This document shows, one piece after another, positions 32,739 through 40,279 of a stretch of 40,279 nucleotides of DNA. A program made the position numbers and the translations under genes. The notes under the pieces are model-generated. The model was given only the letters and a program-made list of their open reading frames with translations, made no database searches and was not told where the DNA came from. The stretch is from the NCBI RefSeq assembly GCF_010975005.1, contig NZ_JAAIVC010000019.1, positions 1-40,279 of the forward strand, given 5' to 3'. The DNA comes from Caulobacter sp. 17J65-9. GTDB lineage: Bacteria; Pseudomonadota; Alphaproteobacteria; Caulobacterales; Caulobacteraceae. Every line of letters starts with the position of its first letter. Position 1 is the first letter of the stretch.

Positions 32739-34519
32739 GCGTCGCCTCGGTGGTAAAGGAAGGTCGGCCCGGGGAATTCCGCGCCGAGATCGGGCCCGAC
32801 CTCCTCGGCCAGCAGCCGGTTGGTCCTGGCGTTCAGCCGCATCAGCAGCTCCTTGTGCCGCTCAGGGGCGGCGGCCAGGTTGGTGATCTCGTCGGGGTCC
32901 TCGAGGGTGTCGTAGAGCTCGAGCTGGTTGCGCCCGACGAGGTCTTCCCAGGACTGCGGCGTGTGGTGGTCGGCCGGACGGAAGTATCGCGCGAACTTGT
33001 AGCGCCCGTCGTGGACGCCCCGGAACAGGGCCGGATTGCCCAGGCTGGGCAGGAACTGGCCGGTCTGGAAACCGACGAACAGCGGCGTCAGCCGGTCGAG
33101 CCTCCGCCCCGTCTTCACGCCGGCGCGGGTGAACGCCGGATCGAGATAGAGCGACACGCCGTAGTTGAAGAGGATCCCCTTGTCGTCGCGCGCGCTGCGC
33201 CCGTCCGGCGAGGCCAGAGCCGGCGCCAGGTCGACGCCTTTCAGCCAGGGATAGGCTTCGCGGGCGGCCTCTGGCGTCACCCCGGCCAGGCCCAGCAGGG
33301 TGGGCACGAGGTCGACATGCCCGCCCAGCGCCGTCGTCTGGCCGCCGCCCTTCGCGTCCGGGTGACGGACGATGAACGGCAGGCGAACGTTCTCCTTGTA
33401 GATCAGCGGCCCCTTCTGACGCAGGCCGTGAGCCCCGGCCATTTCGCCGTGGTCGGCGGTGAAGATCACGACCGTCTCATCGTCGAGACCGAGCCGCTGG
33501 AGCGCCTGCAGCACGGTCAGCACGTGGCTGTCCACGTCGCGCACGCAGTTGAAGTAGTAGCTCTGGTAGGCGCGCCAGGCGGCCTCGTCCCGCCGGTCGA
33601 TCGGGCCGTAAACCCAATCGCACATCTCGGCGAAGGCCTTCGTCGCCCAGGGCTTGTCGCGAAGATCGTCGCGCCGCCAGCTCTCCGGCAGGGGCACGTC
33701 CCAGACGTCGTCGTAGACCCCGCCCGCCGGCGGCGTGGACAGGGGCGACATGAGGTTGCGCTGCAGCCGGCCGGCCTCCTGGCCGGGGCCGGTGCTGACG
33801 TACATCACGTCGTGCGGATTGACGAAGTTGACCGCCAGGAACCAGGGCTGCCGGCCGCTCAGGTCGCGGCCTTTCGTGCCCAGCCATTGCACCGCGTTCG
33901 ACGCGATCTCGCCGTCGTAGCGGTAGCCGGTCCAGGTCGCCCCGTGCGGGTCGCCGTCGGCGTTGTAGTCGGAGAAGCCGTAGGGCTCGAGCGCGGCCTC
34001 AGTGCCGGGATAGGGGCCGTAGACCAGGCCCGGATCGGCCCGCATATGGCTAAGGTGCCACTTGCCTTTGTAGGCGGTGTAGTAGCCCTGGGCGCGCAGC
34101 AGGTGCCCGACGCTGGGCATGCCCTCGGCCAGTTCGGGGAAGCTTGGCGGCGCGCCGAAATTGGCGGTCACGCGCGTGTGCTGGGTGTGCCGGCCGAAGT
34201 ACATGATCGAGCGGGCCGGCGAGCACGGCGTCGTGTGGGCGTGGAAGTTGGAGAACCCCAGCCCCCGCTCCAGCAACGCCTCGTGCGCGCGCAGACCGAG
34301 CTCGGCGGGCAGGTCGTGCCAGTGGCGCAGCTGGTCGCAGACGATCAGCAGCACGTTGGGCCGCCGCTCGCGTCGGGCGGCTTTCGACATGGCGCCGACG
34401 ACCGGCTCCGCCCGATAGGGACGGCGGCTCTTGTCGGCCGCGTCCCCCACGGCGGCGACAGCGCCGACCCCGGCCACGGCGCCTAGCGCCTGTCTGCGGC
34501 TGACCCTCTCCTGCGACAT
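32735..34519 (-). CDS. Sulfatase (type I, Cys-type formylglycine), Tat-exported
   Basis: 594 residues. A twin-arginine N-terminus SRRQALGAVAGVGAV suggests Tat export. The alkaline-phosphatase-fold sulfatase domain starts at RRPNVLLIVCDQLRHWHD; the active-site motif is CSPAR with Cys99, which maturation enzymes convert to formylglycine. Further metal and substrate residues: YKGKWHLSH, NPHDVMY, and FTADHGEMAGAHGLRQKGP. Substrate is unknown (sulfated glycans or small sulfate esters). No sulfatase-maturing enzyme lies in the window. It is coupled to the downstream membrane gene. Confidence 0.92.
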   Translation of the reverse strand: MSQERVSRRQALGAVAGVGAVAAVGDAADKSRRPYRAEPVVGAMSKAARRERRPNVLLIVCDQLRHWHDLPAELGLRAHEALLERGLGFSNFHAHTTPCSPARSIMYFGRHTQHTRVTANFGAPPSFPELAEGMPSVGHLLRAQGYYTAYKGKWHLSHMRADPGLVYGPYPGTEAALEPYGFSDYNADGDPHGATWTGYRYDGEIASNAVQWLGTKGRDLSGRQPWFLAVNFVNPHDVMYVSTGPGQEAGRLQRNLMSPLSTPPAGGVYDDVWDVPLPESWRRDDLRDKPWATKAFAEMCDWVYGPIDRRDEAAWRAYQSYYFNCVRDVDSHVLTVLQALQRLGLDDETVVIFTADHGEMAGAHGLRQKGPLIYKENVRLPFIVRHPDAKGGGQTTALGGHVDLVPTLLGLAGVTPEAAREAYPWLKGVDLAPALASPDGRSARDDKGILFNYGVSLYLDPAFTRAGVKTGRRLDRLTPLFVGFQTGQFLPSLGNPALFRGVHDGRYKFARYFRPADHHTPQSWEDLVGRNQLELYDTLEDPDEITNLAAAPERHKELLMRLNARTNRLLAEEVGPDLGAEFPGPTFLYHRGDA

Positions 34520-34604
34520 GCCACGACGCTAGACCGAACCCGGGTGGGGCGGCCGGCGTCGCAGCCCAATTTGGGCGCCTTCCAGCGCCGATCCGGCGGC
34601 CTCC

Positions 34605-35492
34605 TCACATCAGCCCGTAAACCACGCAGGCTTCCTCCTGCAGCCACTGACGCGGCGGCTGCAGGGTGAACTGCATGGGCTCGCCCTGCCCTCCACCTCG
34701 CGCCGCCATAGGCGCCGGCGGGGGCGGCGGCGGGGGCGGCGACGGAGCCATGGCCGCGTCGTAGGAGACGTCGACCGGCGCGCCGCCGGAGCCGTAGCTG
34801 GGCCAGCCGGCCAGCACGTCGGTCTGGCAGGCCCGGCCGGTCGGATCGATCACCTTCACGCGCCCCAGCTTGGACCCCGCCGCGTCGGCGGCCAGGTTGG
34901 CCCGGCGGGCGGCGTCCTTGACCGCCTCCTTGGACAGCCAAGTGCGGACTTCGTTGTCGGGCTCCAGGCGGAAGCCGACGGGGCCGACGGCGGTCGGCTG
35001 GGCGGCCTGCACGGCGGCATAGGCGCGCTCCAGCACCGCCATGTCGCGCACGTCGATGCGCACGGTGGCGGAAACCTCGTAGCGGTCGATCTTGTCCGCC
35101 CGCTGGTTCTCCAGAATGTTGCCGTCCTTGTCGCGGTACTGCTCGTAGAGCGGCCGGGTCGACAGAGTGGTCTCGATCCGCACCTTGTCGGCGCCGTAGG
35201 CGCGCAGCACGGAGTCGATCTCACGAACCTTGGCGGCGGCCGCCTGCTGGGCCGCGGCGGAGGTGCGTTCGACCGCCTGGAACTGGGCCGTGAAGGCCGC
35301 CCGGTTAGCCGGAAGCTCGGTTCGCACCAGGCCGATCGAGGCGATCACCGGCTCCTGCATCCACCACGGCGCGGGGACATAGCGCGCGCCCAGCTGGGCC
35401 GGCGGCGTCTGGGCCGCGGCGATCGACCAGGCCGCAAGCGCACTCGTCATCACGCCGGCCGCGAGCGCGGCCCTGAACTTTCCACGGGACAT
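34605..35492 (-). CDS. SIMPL (DUF541) domain periplasmic protein
   Basis: 295 residues from the ATG at 35492, which has GGGAGGGG upstream. Signal peptide with cleavage near AAAQ (25-28). The SIMPL/DUF541 pattern is visible: an ASIGLVRTELPANRAAF-type first strand, a helix rich in Ala/Lys, KVRIETTLSTRPLY, RYEVSATVRIDVRDM and the C-terminal AVKDAARRANLAADAAGSKL. Unusual additions are a proline run (eight Pro) near 255 and a 30-residue tail with Cys. Function of the family is unclear (outer-membrane-associated). Confidence 0.82.
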   Translation of the reverse strand: MSRGKFRAALAAGVMTSALAAWSIAAAQTPPAQLGARYVPAPWWMQEPVIASIGLVRTELPANRAAFTAQFQAVERTSAAAQQAAAAKVREIDSVLRAYGADKVRIETTLSTRPLYEQYRDKDGNILENQRADKIDRYEVSATVRIDVRDMAVLERAYAAVQAAQPTAVGPVGFRLEPDNEVRTWLSKEAVKDAARRANLAADAAGSKLGRVKVIDPTGRACQTDVLAGWPSYGSGGAPVDVSYDAAMAPSPPPPPPPPAPMAARGGGQGEPMQFTLQPPRQWLQEEACVVYGLM

Positions 35493-35677
35493 GGCGCCCC
35501 TCCCCTGTTGTGCGGAAAAGTGTGGCGCGGGCGAGCTTCGCCGTAAAGCTGAGCGGCCGCGCGCTGCGACCAAGCCGGCCCGACGGTCGACGCCTGTAGC
35601 GGAAGGGAGACAGCCGTGCGGGCTGACGGGCGCGGGCTCAGATCAGGCAGGGGCCGCCGCCCCTTGCGAGAACGGCG

Positions 35678-36367
35678 CTATCTTCCAAAGGTGTAGTTGC
35701 AGCTGCGCGCGGCGCCCGGCGTCGGCTCGCCGAGCCACAGGCCGCTCAGGGCCAGGCTGCCGTCGTCGAGCAGGCGGGCCTCGCCGTCCAGATCCAGTTG
35801 CGCCGGCACGTTGTTGCCGTCGGTGGCGTTCATGGTCAGCCGGCGCGTCGCCGCGTCGTAGACGTAGGTTCCCCAATAGTCGCGATAGACCTCGAAGGGC
35901 TGCCAGGTGACAGCGAATTCGCCCGCCGCGGTGAACTTGAGTTCTCCCACCGGGGTCGAGGGATCCGGCCCGCCTTCGCAGGCGACCGCGGTCTGCCTCC
36001 GCGTGCCGGCCAGCGGCCCCTCGCCCGTTCCGACCACGCGGATCTTGCCTTCGATGACCTCGGTCCCGACCTTGGCCTTCAGCGTGACGATCAGACCCGG
36101 GGGCGCATCGGCGCTGACGCGCACCGACCGGCCGTCCCTGGCGATGCGGACATAGGCGGGCGCCGAACTCCTCAGCCACTTTATGCAAACCTGGGGGATG
36201 TCCTCGAACGCGCCGGGCGAGGAGGTCCATGCCGGGTCGAGGGTCACGCTCTCGCCCTGCCGAACCTCGCGCGGGCCGATCCACCACACGGCGGCCACCG
36301 CGTTCTCGGGCCGCGCGCAGGCGCTGGGCGCCCCGGCGGCGAGGAGGAGGGACATAAGCAGGCTCAT
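35678..36367 (-). CDS. Exported protein, unknown function
   Basis: 229 residues starting MSLLMSLLLAAGAPSACARP, with a signal peptide. The mature protein is beta-rich with four or so cysteines (QVCIKWL, AVACEGG, ARSCNYT), and the second half (VGELKFTAAGEFAVTWQPFE, then YVYDAATRRLTMNATDGNN and DGEARLLDDGSLALSG) looks like a small lipocalin-like or META-like barrel. No family recognised with confidence. An ATG four codons later could also be the start. Confidence 0.6.
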   Translation of the reverse strand: MSLLMSLLLAAGAPSACARPENAVAAVWWIGPREVRQGESVTLDPAWTSSPGAFEDIPQVCIKWLRSSAPAYVRIARDGRSVRVSADAPPGLIVTLKAKVGTEVIEGKIRVVGTGEGPLAGTRRQTAVACEGGPDPSTPVGELKFTAAGEFAVTWQPFEVYRDYWGTYVYDAATRRLTMNATDGNNVPAQLDLDGEARLLDDGSLALSGLWLGEPTPGAARSCNYTFGR

Positions 36368-36533
36368 CTTCGCGCTCCGGACCGCAAAAGGGCGTGTAGC
36401 AGGGGGCGCACGGGCTCCGAGCGGCGGCGGCCGCCCCCGCGACGCCTGCCGCCAAGGCGGATGGGAACACGCTATCGGAAGCGAGACCGCTCGAAAATAG
36501 CTGCGCCGCCGCAAGGACAGGGGCGGCGTCGCT

Positions 36534-37076
36534 TCACTTGCCTGGAGGGAACCGAGCAAATAGCGCCTTCACGGCCGCGTCGATATCAGCCTGGGCGACA
36601 GGCTCGCTCCCGATGGCGGCCTTGATGGCGACCCCGGTCCACACCCGGCGCTTGGTGGCGACGTCGAAGATGTCGACGGTCAGGGTCCCATCGGTGGCCG
36701 CCCTGGTGGGCGGCGCCTCTCCGGCCTGCCCGCCGCGCATTTCCCCCCAGAGCTCCCAGCCCTGGTAGTAGGGCCCGTTCCAGCTTTGCAGGTTGACGCG
36801 CTTTCCCAGGGTGAAGCCGACGGCGAACTGTGCAGGCTCTCCGCGCGTGTAGCCGCGCGCCTGCAGGGCGCGATCGATGGCGTCTCGCGTGACCTGCCAT
36901 TTCTGCGCGCTGACGCCAGGCTGGGCCGTCGTGCTGGCCCAGGCGTAGGTGCGGTAGTCGGCGAAGTTCGCCCACTTGTCGTAGTCGGTATGGACGCTGA
37001 GGTCAGGGCCGACCGGGCTGGCGGCGCCTGAAACCAAGGCTGCGGCGAAAACCATCAGGCTGCGGCGATCGAACAT
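36534..37076 (-). CDS. DUF4136 family exported protein
   Basis: 180 residues with an N-terminal signal (DRRSLMVFAAALVSGAAS). The DUF4136 pattern is present: VHTDYDKWANFADYRTYAWA, DAIDRALQARGYTRGE, FAVGFTLGKRV and a C-terminal GTLTVDIFDVATKRRVWTGVA followed by IDAAVKALFARFPP. In most members a lipobox Cys occurs; none is seen here, so it may be soluble periplasmic. Function of the family is unknown. Confidence 0.85.
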   Translation of the reverse strand: MFDRRSLMVFAAALVSGAASPVGPDLSVHTDYDKWANFADYRTYAWASTTAQPGVSAQKWQVTRDAIDRALQARGYTRGEPAQFAVGFTLGKRVNLQSWNGPYYQGWELWGEMRGGQAGEAPPTRAATDGTLTVDIFDVATKRRVWTGVAIKAAIGSEPVAQADIDAAVKALFARFPPGK

Positions 37077-37176
37077 GGCGCGAGGCTCGCGTGCGACCGC
37101 ACCAGTATGCCATCGAGCCCCGGGGCGGTCGCTCCGGGAAAACCCCGAGCGATCTCGACGTCAAGCAGCCTTGCGA

Positions 37177-37253
37177 TGGTACCGCCTCCCCGGCTCGAAC
37201 GGGGGACCTCTAGATCCACAATCTAGCGCTCTAACCAACTGAGCTAAGGCGGC
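37177..37253 (-). tRNA. tRNA-His (GTG), lacking G-1
   Basis: 77-nt cloverleaf on the minus strand. Acceptor GCCGCCT pairs with AGGCGGT, giving a G1-U72 pair; discriminator A73 and CCA are encoded. Anticodon stem CTAGA/TCTAG holds loop TTGTGGA (anticodon GTG, His). The base before position 1 is C, so the usual G-1 is not encoded. This set is known for one clade of alphaproteobacteria, whose HisRS does not need G-1. Confidence 0.95.
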
Positions 37254-37261
37254 GCGCTTTC

Positions 37262-37290
37262 GCGAGGGGGCGGTATTAGCGCCCCCTCGC
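37262..37290. repeat. Perfect 11-bp inverted repeat around the tRNA-His -10 element
   Basis: GCGAGGGGGCG (37262-37272), seven-base loop, CGCCCCCTCGC (37280-37290). It sits between the M48 protease stop and tRNA-His, and its loop holds most of the candidate -10 box. It could be a hairpin terminator for the protease transcript (no T-run follows) or an operator. Confidence 0.6.
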
Positions 37291-37301
37291 CGCTTGATCA
37301 A
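37273..37301 (-). promoter_or_regulatory. Candidate promoter for tRNA-His
   Basis: On the minus strand TTGATCA (complement of 37295-37301), a 14-base spacer, and GCTAATAC (complement of 37273-37280), 20 bases before the tRNA. This closely matches the Caulobacter housekeeping promoter pattern in both boxes and spacing. Confidence 0.6.
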
Positions 37302-37320
37302 GCCAGCTTGAGGCGAAAGA

Positions 37321-38094
37321 TCAGGACCAGCCGCGGCTCTTTATGTAGGCCTCGAGTTCGGCGATGCGCTGGGCGTCCGAGGGGTGGGTCGACATGAAGC
37401 TCGGCTGCGAGCCGCCGGTGCGCTGGGCGGCCATGTTGCGCCACAGCGCGATCGCCTCGCTGGGCCGGTAGCCGGCCGCGTGCATGTAGTCCACGCCCAG
37501 CCGGTCGGCCTCCAGCTCGTGCTTGCGCGAGAACGGCAGCAGGATGCCCAGCTGCGCCCCGGCCCCGCCGTAGGCGCCGATAGCCTGGCCCAGGTCGCCC
37601 TGCCCGGCGACGCCCTGGGCGACGCCCAGGCCGATCTGGGTGGCGGCGGTCTGCGAATAGCGCTCGGCCGCGTGATTGGCGACGTTGTGGGCGATCTCGT
37701 GGCCGATCACGGCGGCCAGCTGGTCGTCGTTCTTCACGACCTTGAACAGGCCGGTGTTGACCCCGACCTTGCCGCCCGGAAGCGCAAAGGCGTTCGGGGT
37801 GGCGTCTTCGAACACCACGTAGGTCCAGGTCTGATTACCGAGGCCGGCGGCCTGCACCAGGCGCGAGCTGACCCGCTGGACCCGCGCGTTCAGCTCGGGG
37901 TCCTTGGAGACCTTCTCCTTGCGCAGGGTCTCCTGCCAGGCCTGGTCGGCGGCCTGGGCCAGGGCGGCGTTGTCGACCAGCAGGAACTGGTTGCGGCCCA
38001 GCGCCTCGTTGTAGGCGCAGCCGGCGGTGGCGGCGGTCGCGGCCAGGGCGGCGGCGAGAAGAGCCGGTCTGATCAGGGCGCGCGAGCTGCGCAT
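37321..38094 (-). CDS. M48 family metalloprotease, lipoprotein
   Basis: 257 residues. Lipoprotein signal with lipobox TAGC (Cys26). The zinc site is HEIAH (His132, Glu133, His136), with the third ligand Glu in KHELEADRLGVDYMHAAGY. The family (LoiP/YcaL/Oma1-like peptidases) acts in envelope protein quality control. Two ATGs lie in frame; the one at 38094 is six bases from GGAGGA, whereas the one at 38100 directly abuts it, so 38094 is chosen. Confidence 0.92.
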   Translation of the reverse strand: MRSSRALIRPALLAAALAATAATAGCAYNEALGRNQFLLVDNAALAQAADQAWQETLRKEKVSKDPELNARVQRVSSRLVQAAGLGNQTWTYVVFEDATPNAFALPGGKVGVNTGLFKVVKNDDQLAAVIGHEIAHNVANHAAERYSQTAATQIGLGVAQGVAGQGDLGQAIGAYGGAGAQLGILLPFSRKHELEADRLGVDYMHAAGYRPSEAIALWRNMAAQRTGGSQPSFMSTHPSDAQRIAELEAYIKSRGWS

Positions 38095-38214
38095 ACGCAT
38101 TCCTCCGGAAACAGAACCGGCGCTGGGCCGGGGTTGGTGCCTAACGCCGTACTGTGACGATAGATGCGACAGGACCGGCGCCGAGCTCAAGTCCCCGCGC
38201 CGCTCGAGCCGCCC

Positions 38215-38255
38215 CGCACAAACAAAAACCGCCCCGGACTGAAGTCCGGGGCGGT
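38215..38255 (-). terminator. Strong rho-independent terminator of the tonB operon
   Basis: ACCGCCCCGGACT and AGTCCGGGGCGGT form a perfect 13-bp stem with a two-base gap at the centre. On the minus strand it is followed by a T-rich run (complement of 38217-38228). It lies 25 bases after the tonB stop and would end the exbB-exbD-tonB transcript. Confidence 0.9.
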
Positions 38256-38279
38256 TCTCGTTCTGTAGGCTCGTGGCTG

Positions 38280-39008
<729 letters not shown>

Positions 39009-39022
39009 ACGTCACCGCCCCC

Positions 39023-39457
39023 TTACGTACTCGTGTCCTGGCCAATGAGCGCCACGCTGTAGAAACCATTGTCCTGCAGGGTGTTCATCACCTCCATGAA
39101 GGCCCCGTAACGGGTCTTCTTGTCGGCGCGAATGAAGATGCGCTCGTTGGCCGGATCGCGGCGACCGACTTGGGCCGTCAGGTTGGCGCCGAGCTCGTCG
39201 ATTCCGACCAGACGGTCACCGATGTAGACGTCGCCGGTCTCCTGGATCGAGATGAAGATCGGCGTCGGCGGGTTGGGCGATGGCGGGGCCACCGCAGGCG
39301 GCAGATCGACCGGAACCGACACGGTGGCGAGCGGAGCCGCCACCATGAAGATGATCAGCAGGACCAACATAACGTCCACGAAGGGCGTGACGTTGATCTC
39401 GGCGTTTTGATCGGCCGCAAACTTCCCGCCGCTCGGGCCTGAAAGCTTGGCTCCCAT
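39023..39457 (-). CDS. exbD: Biopolymer transport protein ExbD
   Basis: 144 residues. Short cytoplasmic N-terminus, one membrane span (about 27-46) with the essential Asp28 in INVTPFVDVMLVLLIIF, then a periplasmic domain ending ADKKTRYGAFMEVMNTLQDN. Part of the proton-driven ExbB-ExbD-TonB motor. Five bases separate it from the exbB stop and 14 from the tonB start. Confidence 0.94.
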   Translation of the reverse strand: MGAKLSGPSGGKFAADQNAEINVTPFVDVMLVLLIIFMVAAPLATVSVPVDLPPAVAPPSPNPPTPIFISIQETGDVYIGDRLVGIDELGANLTAQVGRRDPANERIFIRADKKTRYGAFMEVMNTLQDNGFYSVALIGQDTST

Positions 39458-39462
39458 CTAGA

Positions 39463-40279
39463 TCACGCCCCTTTGTCGAGCTGACGCGAGATGGCGTTCA
39501 TCAGTTCCGCGACAAAGCCTTCCGAACGGGTGCCGTAGGAGGCGATCCGGGTCTGGAAGAAGTTGTAGAAGATAACCGCCGGGATAGCGGCGAACAGACC
39601 GATGCCGGTGGCGAGCAGCGCTTCAGCGATACCCGGGGCCACGACGGCCAGGTTGGTCGTGTTCGTGTTCGCGATGCCGATGAACGAGTTCATGATGCCG
39701 TACACGGTGCCGAACAGGCCGATGAACGGACCCGACGAACCGACCGAGGCCAGGAACTGCTGGCCGCCCGAGAGGCGCTTGGCCAGACCGGCTTGAACGG
39801 CGGCCACGGCCTGCGAGGCGCGGGCGACGGTCGAGTCGCGGTGATCGCCGCCGACGGCCAGACCGGCCTGGCGGGACAGCTCGACTTCTTCCGAAGCGGC
39901 GGCGGCCATGTCGGCCAGCGGGTTGCCGTCGAACTCTTCCGAGGTCGAGATGCGACGCATGTCAGCGACCGAGCGGGCGCCGCGGAAGGCTTCCAGGAAG
40001 CGGTCGGTGACGCGGTTCAGGCTGCTGAACTCGAAGATCTTGATGATCAGCAGGGTCCAGGTGAACACCGAGGCCAGCAGCAGGCCGATCATGACGACCT
40101 TCACGACCGGGGTGGCGCTCAGGAACATCTGAGCGACGGTCAGCTTGCCGGCGCCTTCCATTTCCAGCGGGGCGGCTTCAGCGGCCGGGGCGGCGGCCGG
40201 AGCGGCGGCGTCGCCAGCCGGAGCAGCGGCCGGAGCGGCGGCGGCTTCGGCGGCCGGAGCGGCCGTAGCGGCGGTGTCC
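39463..40279 (-). CDS. exbB: MotA/TolQ/ExbB proton channel protein ExbB (5' end outside window)
   Basis: The frame is open to the right edge. The core from about 40161 has three membrane spans: KVVMIGLLLASVFTWTLLII, then FLASVGSSGPFIGLFGTVYGIMN and APGIAEALLATGIGLFAAIPAVIFYNFF, the ExbB/TolQ signature. Upstream, an in-frame ATG at 40161 is possible, but coding continues with an Ala/Pro/Glu-rich region (about 39 residues visible), so the real start and probably a signal peptide lie outside. Proton channel of the TonB system. Confidence 0.92.
   Translation of the reverse strand, partial: DTAATAAPAAEAAAAPAAAPAGDAAAPAAAPAAEAAPLEMEGAGKLTVAQMFLSATPVVKVVMIGLLLASVFTWTLLIIKIFEFSSLNRVTDRFLEAFRGARSVADMRRISTSEEFDGNPLADMAAAASEEVELSRQAGLAVGGDHRDSTVARASQAVAAVQAGLAKRLSGGQQFLASVGSSGPFIGLFGTVYGIMNSFIGIANTNTTNLAVVAPGIAEALLATGIGLFAAIPAVIFYNFFQTRIASYGTRSEGFVAELMNAISRQLDKGA

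Noticed and set aside
32750-34486. Antisense open frame of 578 residues opposite the sulfatase
   Set aside because: Shadow frame; the minus strand carries a full sulfatase with CSPAR and metal-site motifs.
34566-34578. GCCCAATTTGGGC palindrome between the sulfatase and SIMPL genes
   Set aside because: Only 6-bp arms with no loop, no T-run and no relation to a promoter; judged chance.

Overview
The window is a gene-dense, very GC-rich bacterial chromosome segment with almost no mobile DNA. Gene content and small signals point to an alphaproteobacterium, most likely a member of the Caulobacteraceae (Caulobacter/Phenylobacterium type). The tRNA-His has no G at -1 and carries G1-U72 with A73, a known trait of one alphaproteobacterial clade. 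Candidate promoters resemble the Caulobacter housekeeping consensus (TTGaCg, a short spacer, GCTAnnnC). The tonB-exbD-exbB block and the aroG/pheA/chorismate mutase block are also compatible with this group. The genus is an inference.

Layout. 1-5.2 kb: a partial SPOR-type membrane protein, a dGTPase-like gene (dgt), divergently an A-type Fe-S carrier (erpA/hesB type), a secreted alpha/beta hydrolase, exonuclease III (xthA) and small membrane proteins. 5.2-11.6 kb: a bile-acid-symporter-like transporter, a two-gene nucleotide-sugar unit (Gfo/Idh oxidoreductase then DegT aminotransferase), a DUF429-like protein, a MATE transporter and a second alpha/beta hydrolase. 11.6-14.6 kb: aromatic amino acid block on the minus strand: class II DAHP synthase, a short prephenate dehydratase, a Tyr/Phe-rich leader peptide with a terminator-like hairpin, then a chorismate mutase-domain protein. 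14.7-20.2 kb: an O-antigen-ligase-like membrane protein, glutathione reductase, rpiA, glmU, and divergently gph. 20.2-24.9 kb: tRNA-Val(CAC) and a series of small envelope proteins, lipoproteins and an HtrA-like protease. 25-28 kb: a GMC oxidoreductase with a four-cysteine motif and an M24 peptidase. 28-32.3 kb: a methionine divergon: an aspartate kinase-homoserine dehydrogenase fusion without ACT domains on the minus strand, and on the plus strand an S-box (SAM-I type) riboswitch in front of a MetX-MetB fusion. 32.3-37.1 kb: a sulfatase operon and several exported proteins. 37.2-40.3 kb: tRNA-His, an M48 lipoprotein protease, and tonB-exbD-exbB ending at a strong terminator.

The most interesting signals are regulatory or architectural. 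They are: (i) a 37-residue leader peptide with nine Tyr/Phe in twelve positions, with its own ribosome binding site, ahead of the chorismate mutase gene; (ii) a homoserine acyltransferase fused in frame to cystathionine gamma-synthase, with a well-placed internal ribosome binding site and GTG exactly at the start of the MetB half; (iii) ACT-less versions of both prephenate dehydratase and aspartate kinase, leaving RNA-level control as the visible regulation; and (iv) repeated 4-nt overlaps of convergent stop codons, mostly CTAG. No CRISPR array, insertion sequence or phage block was seen.
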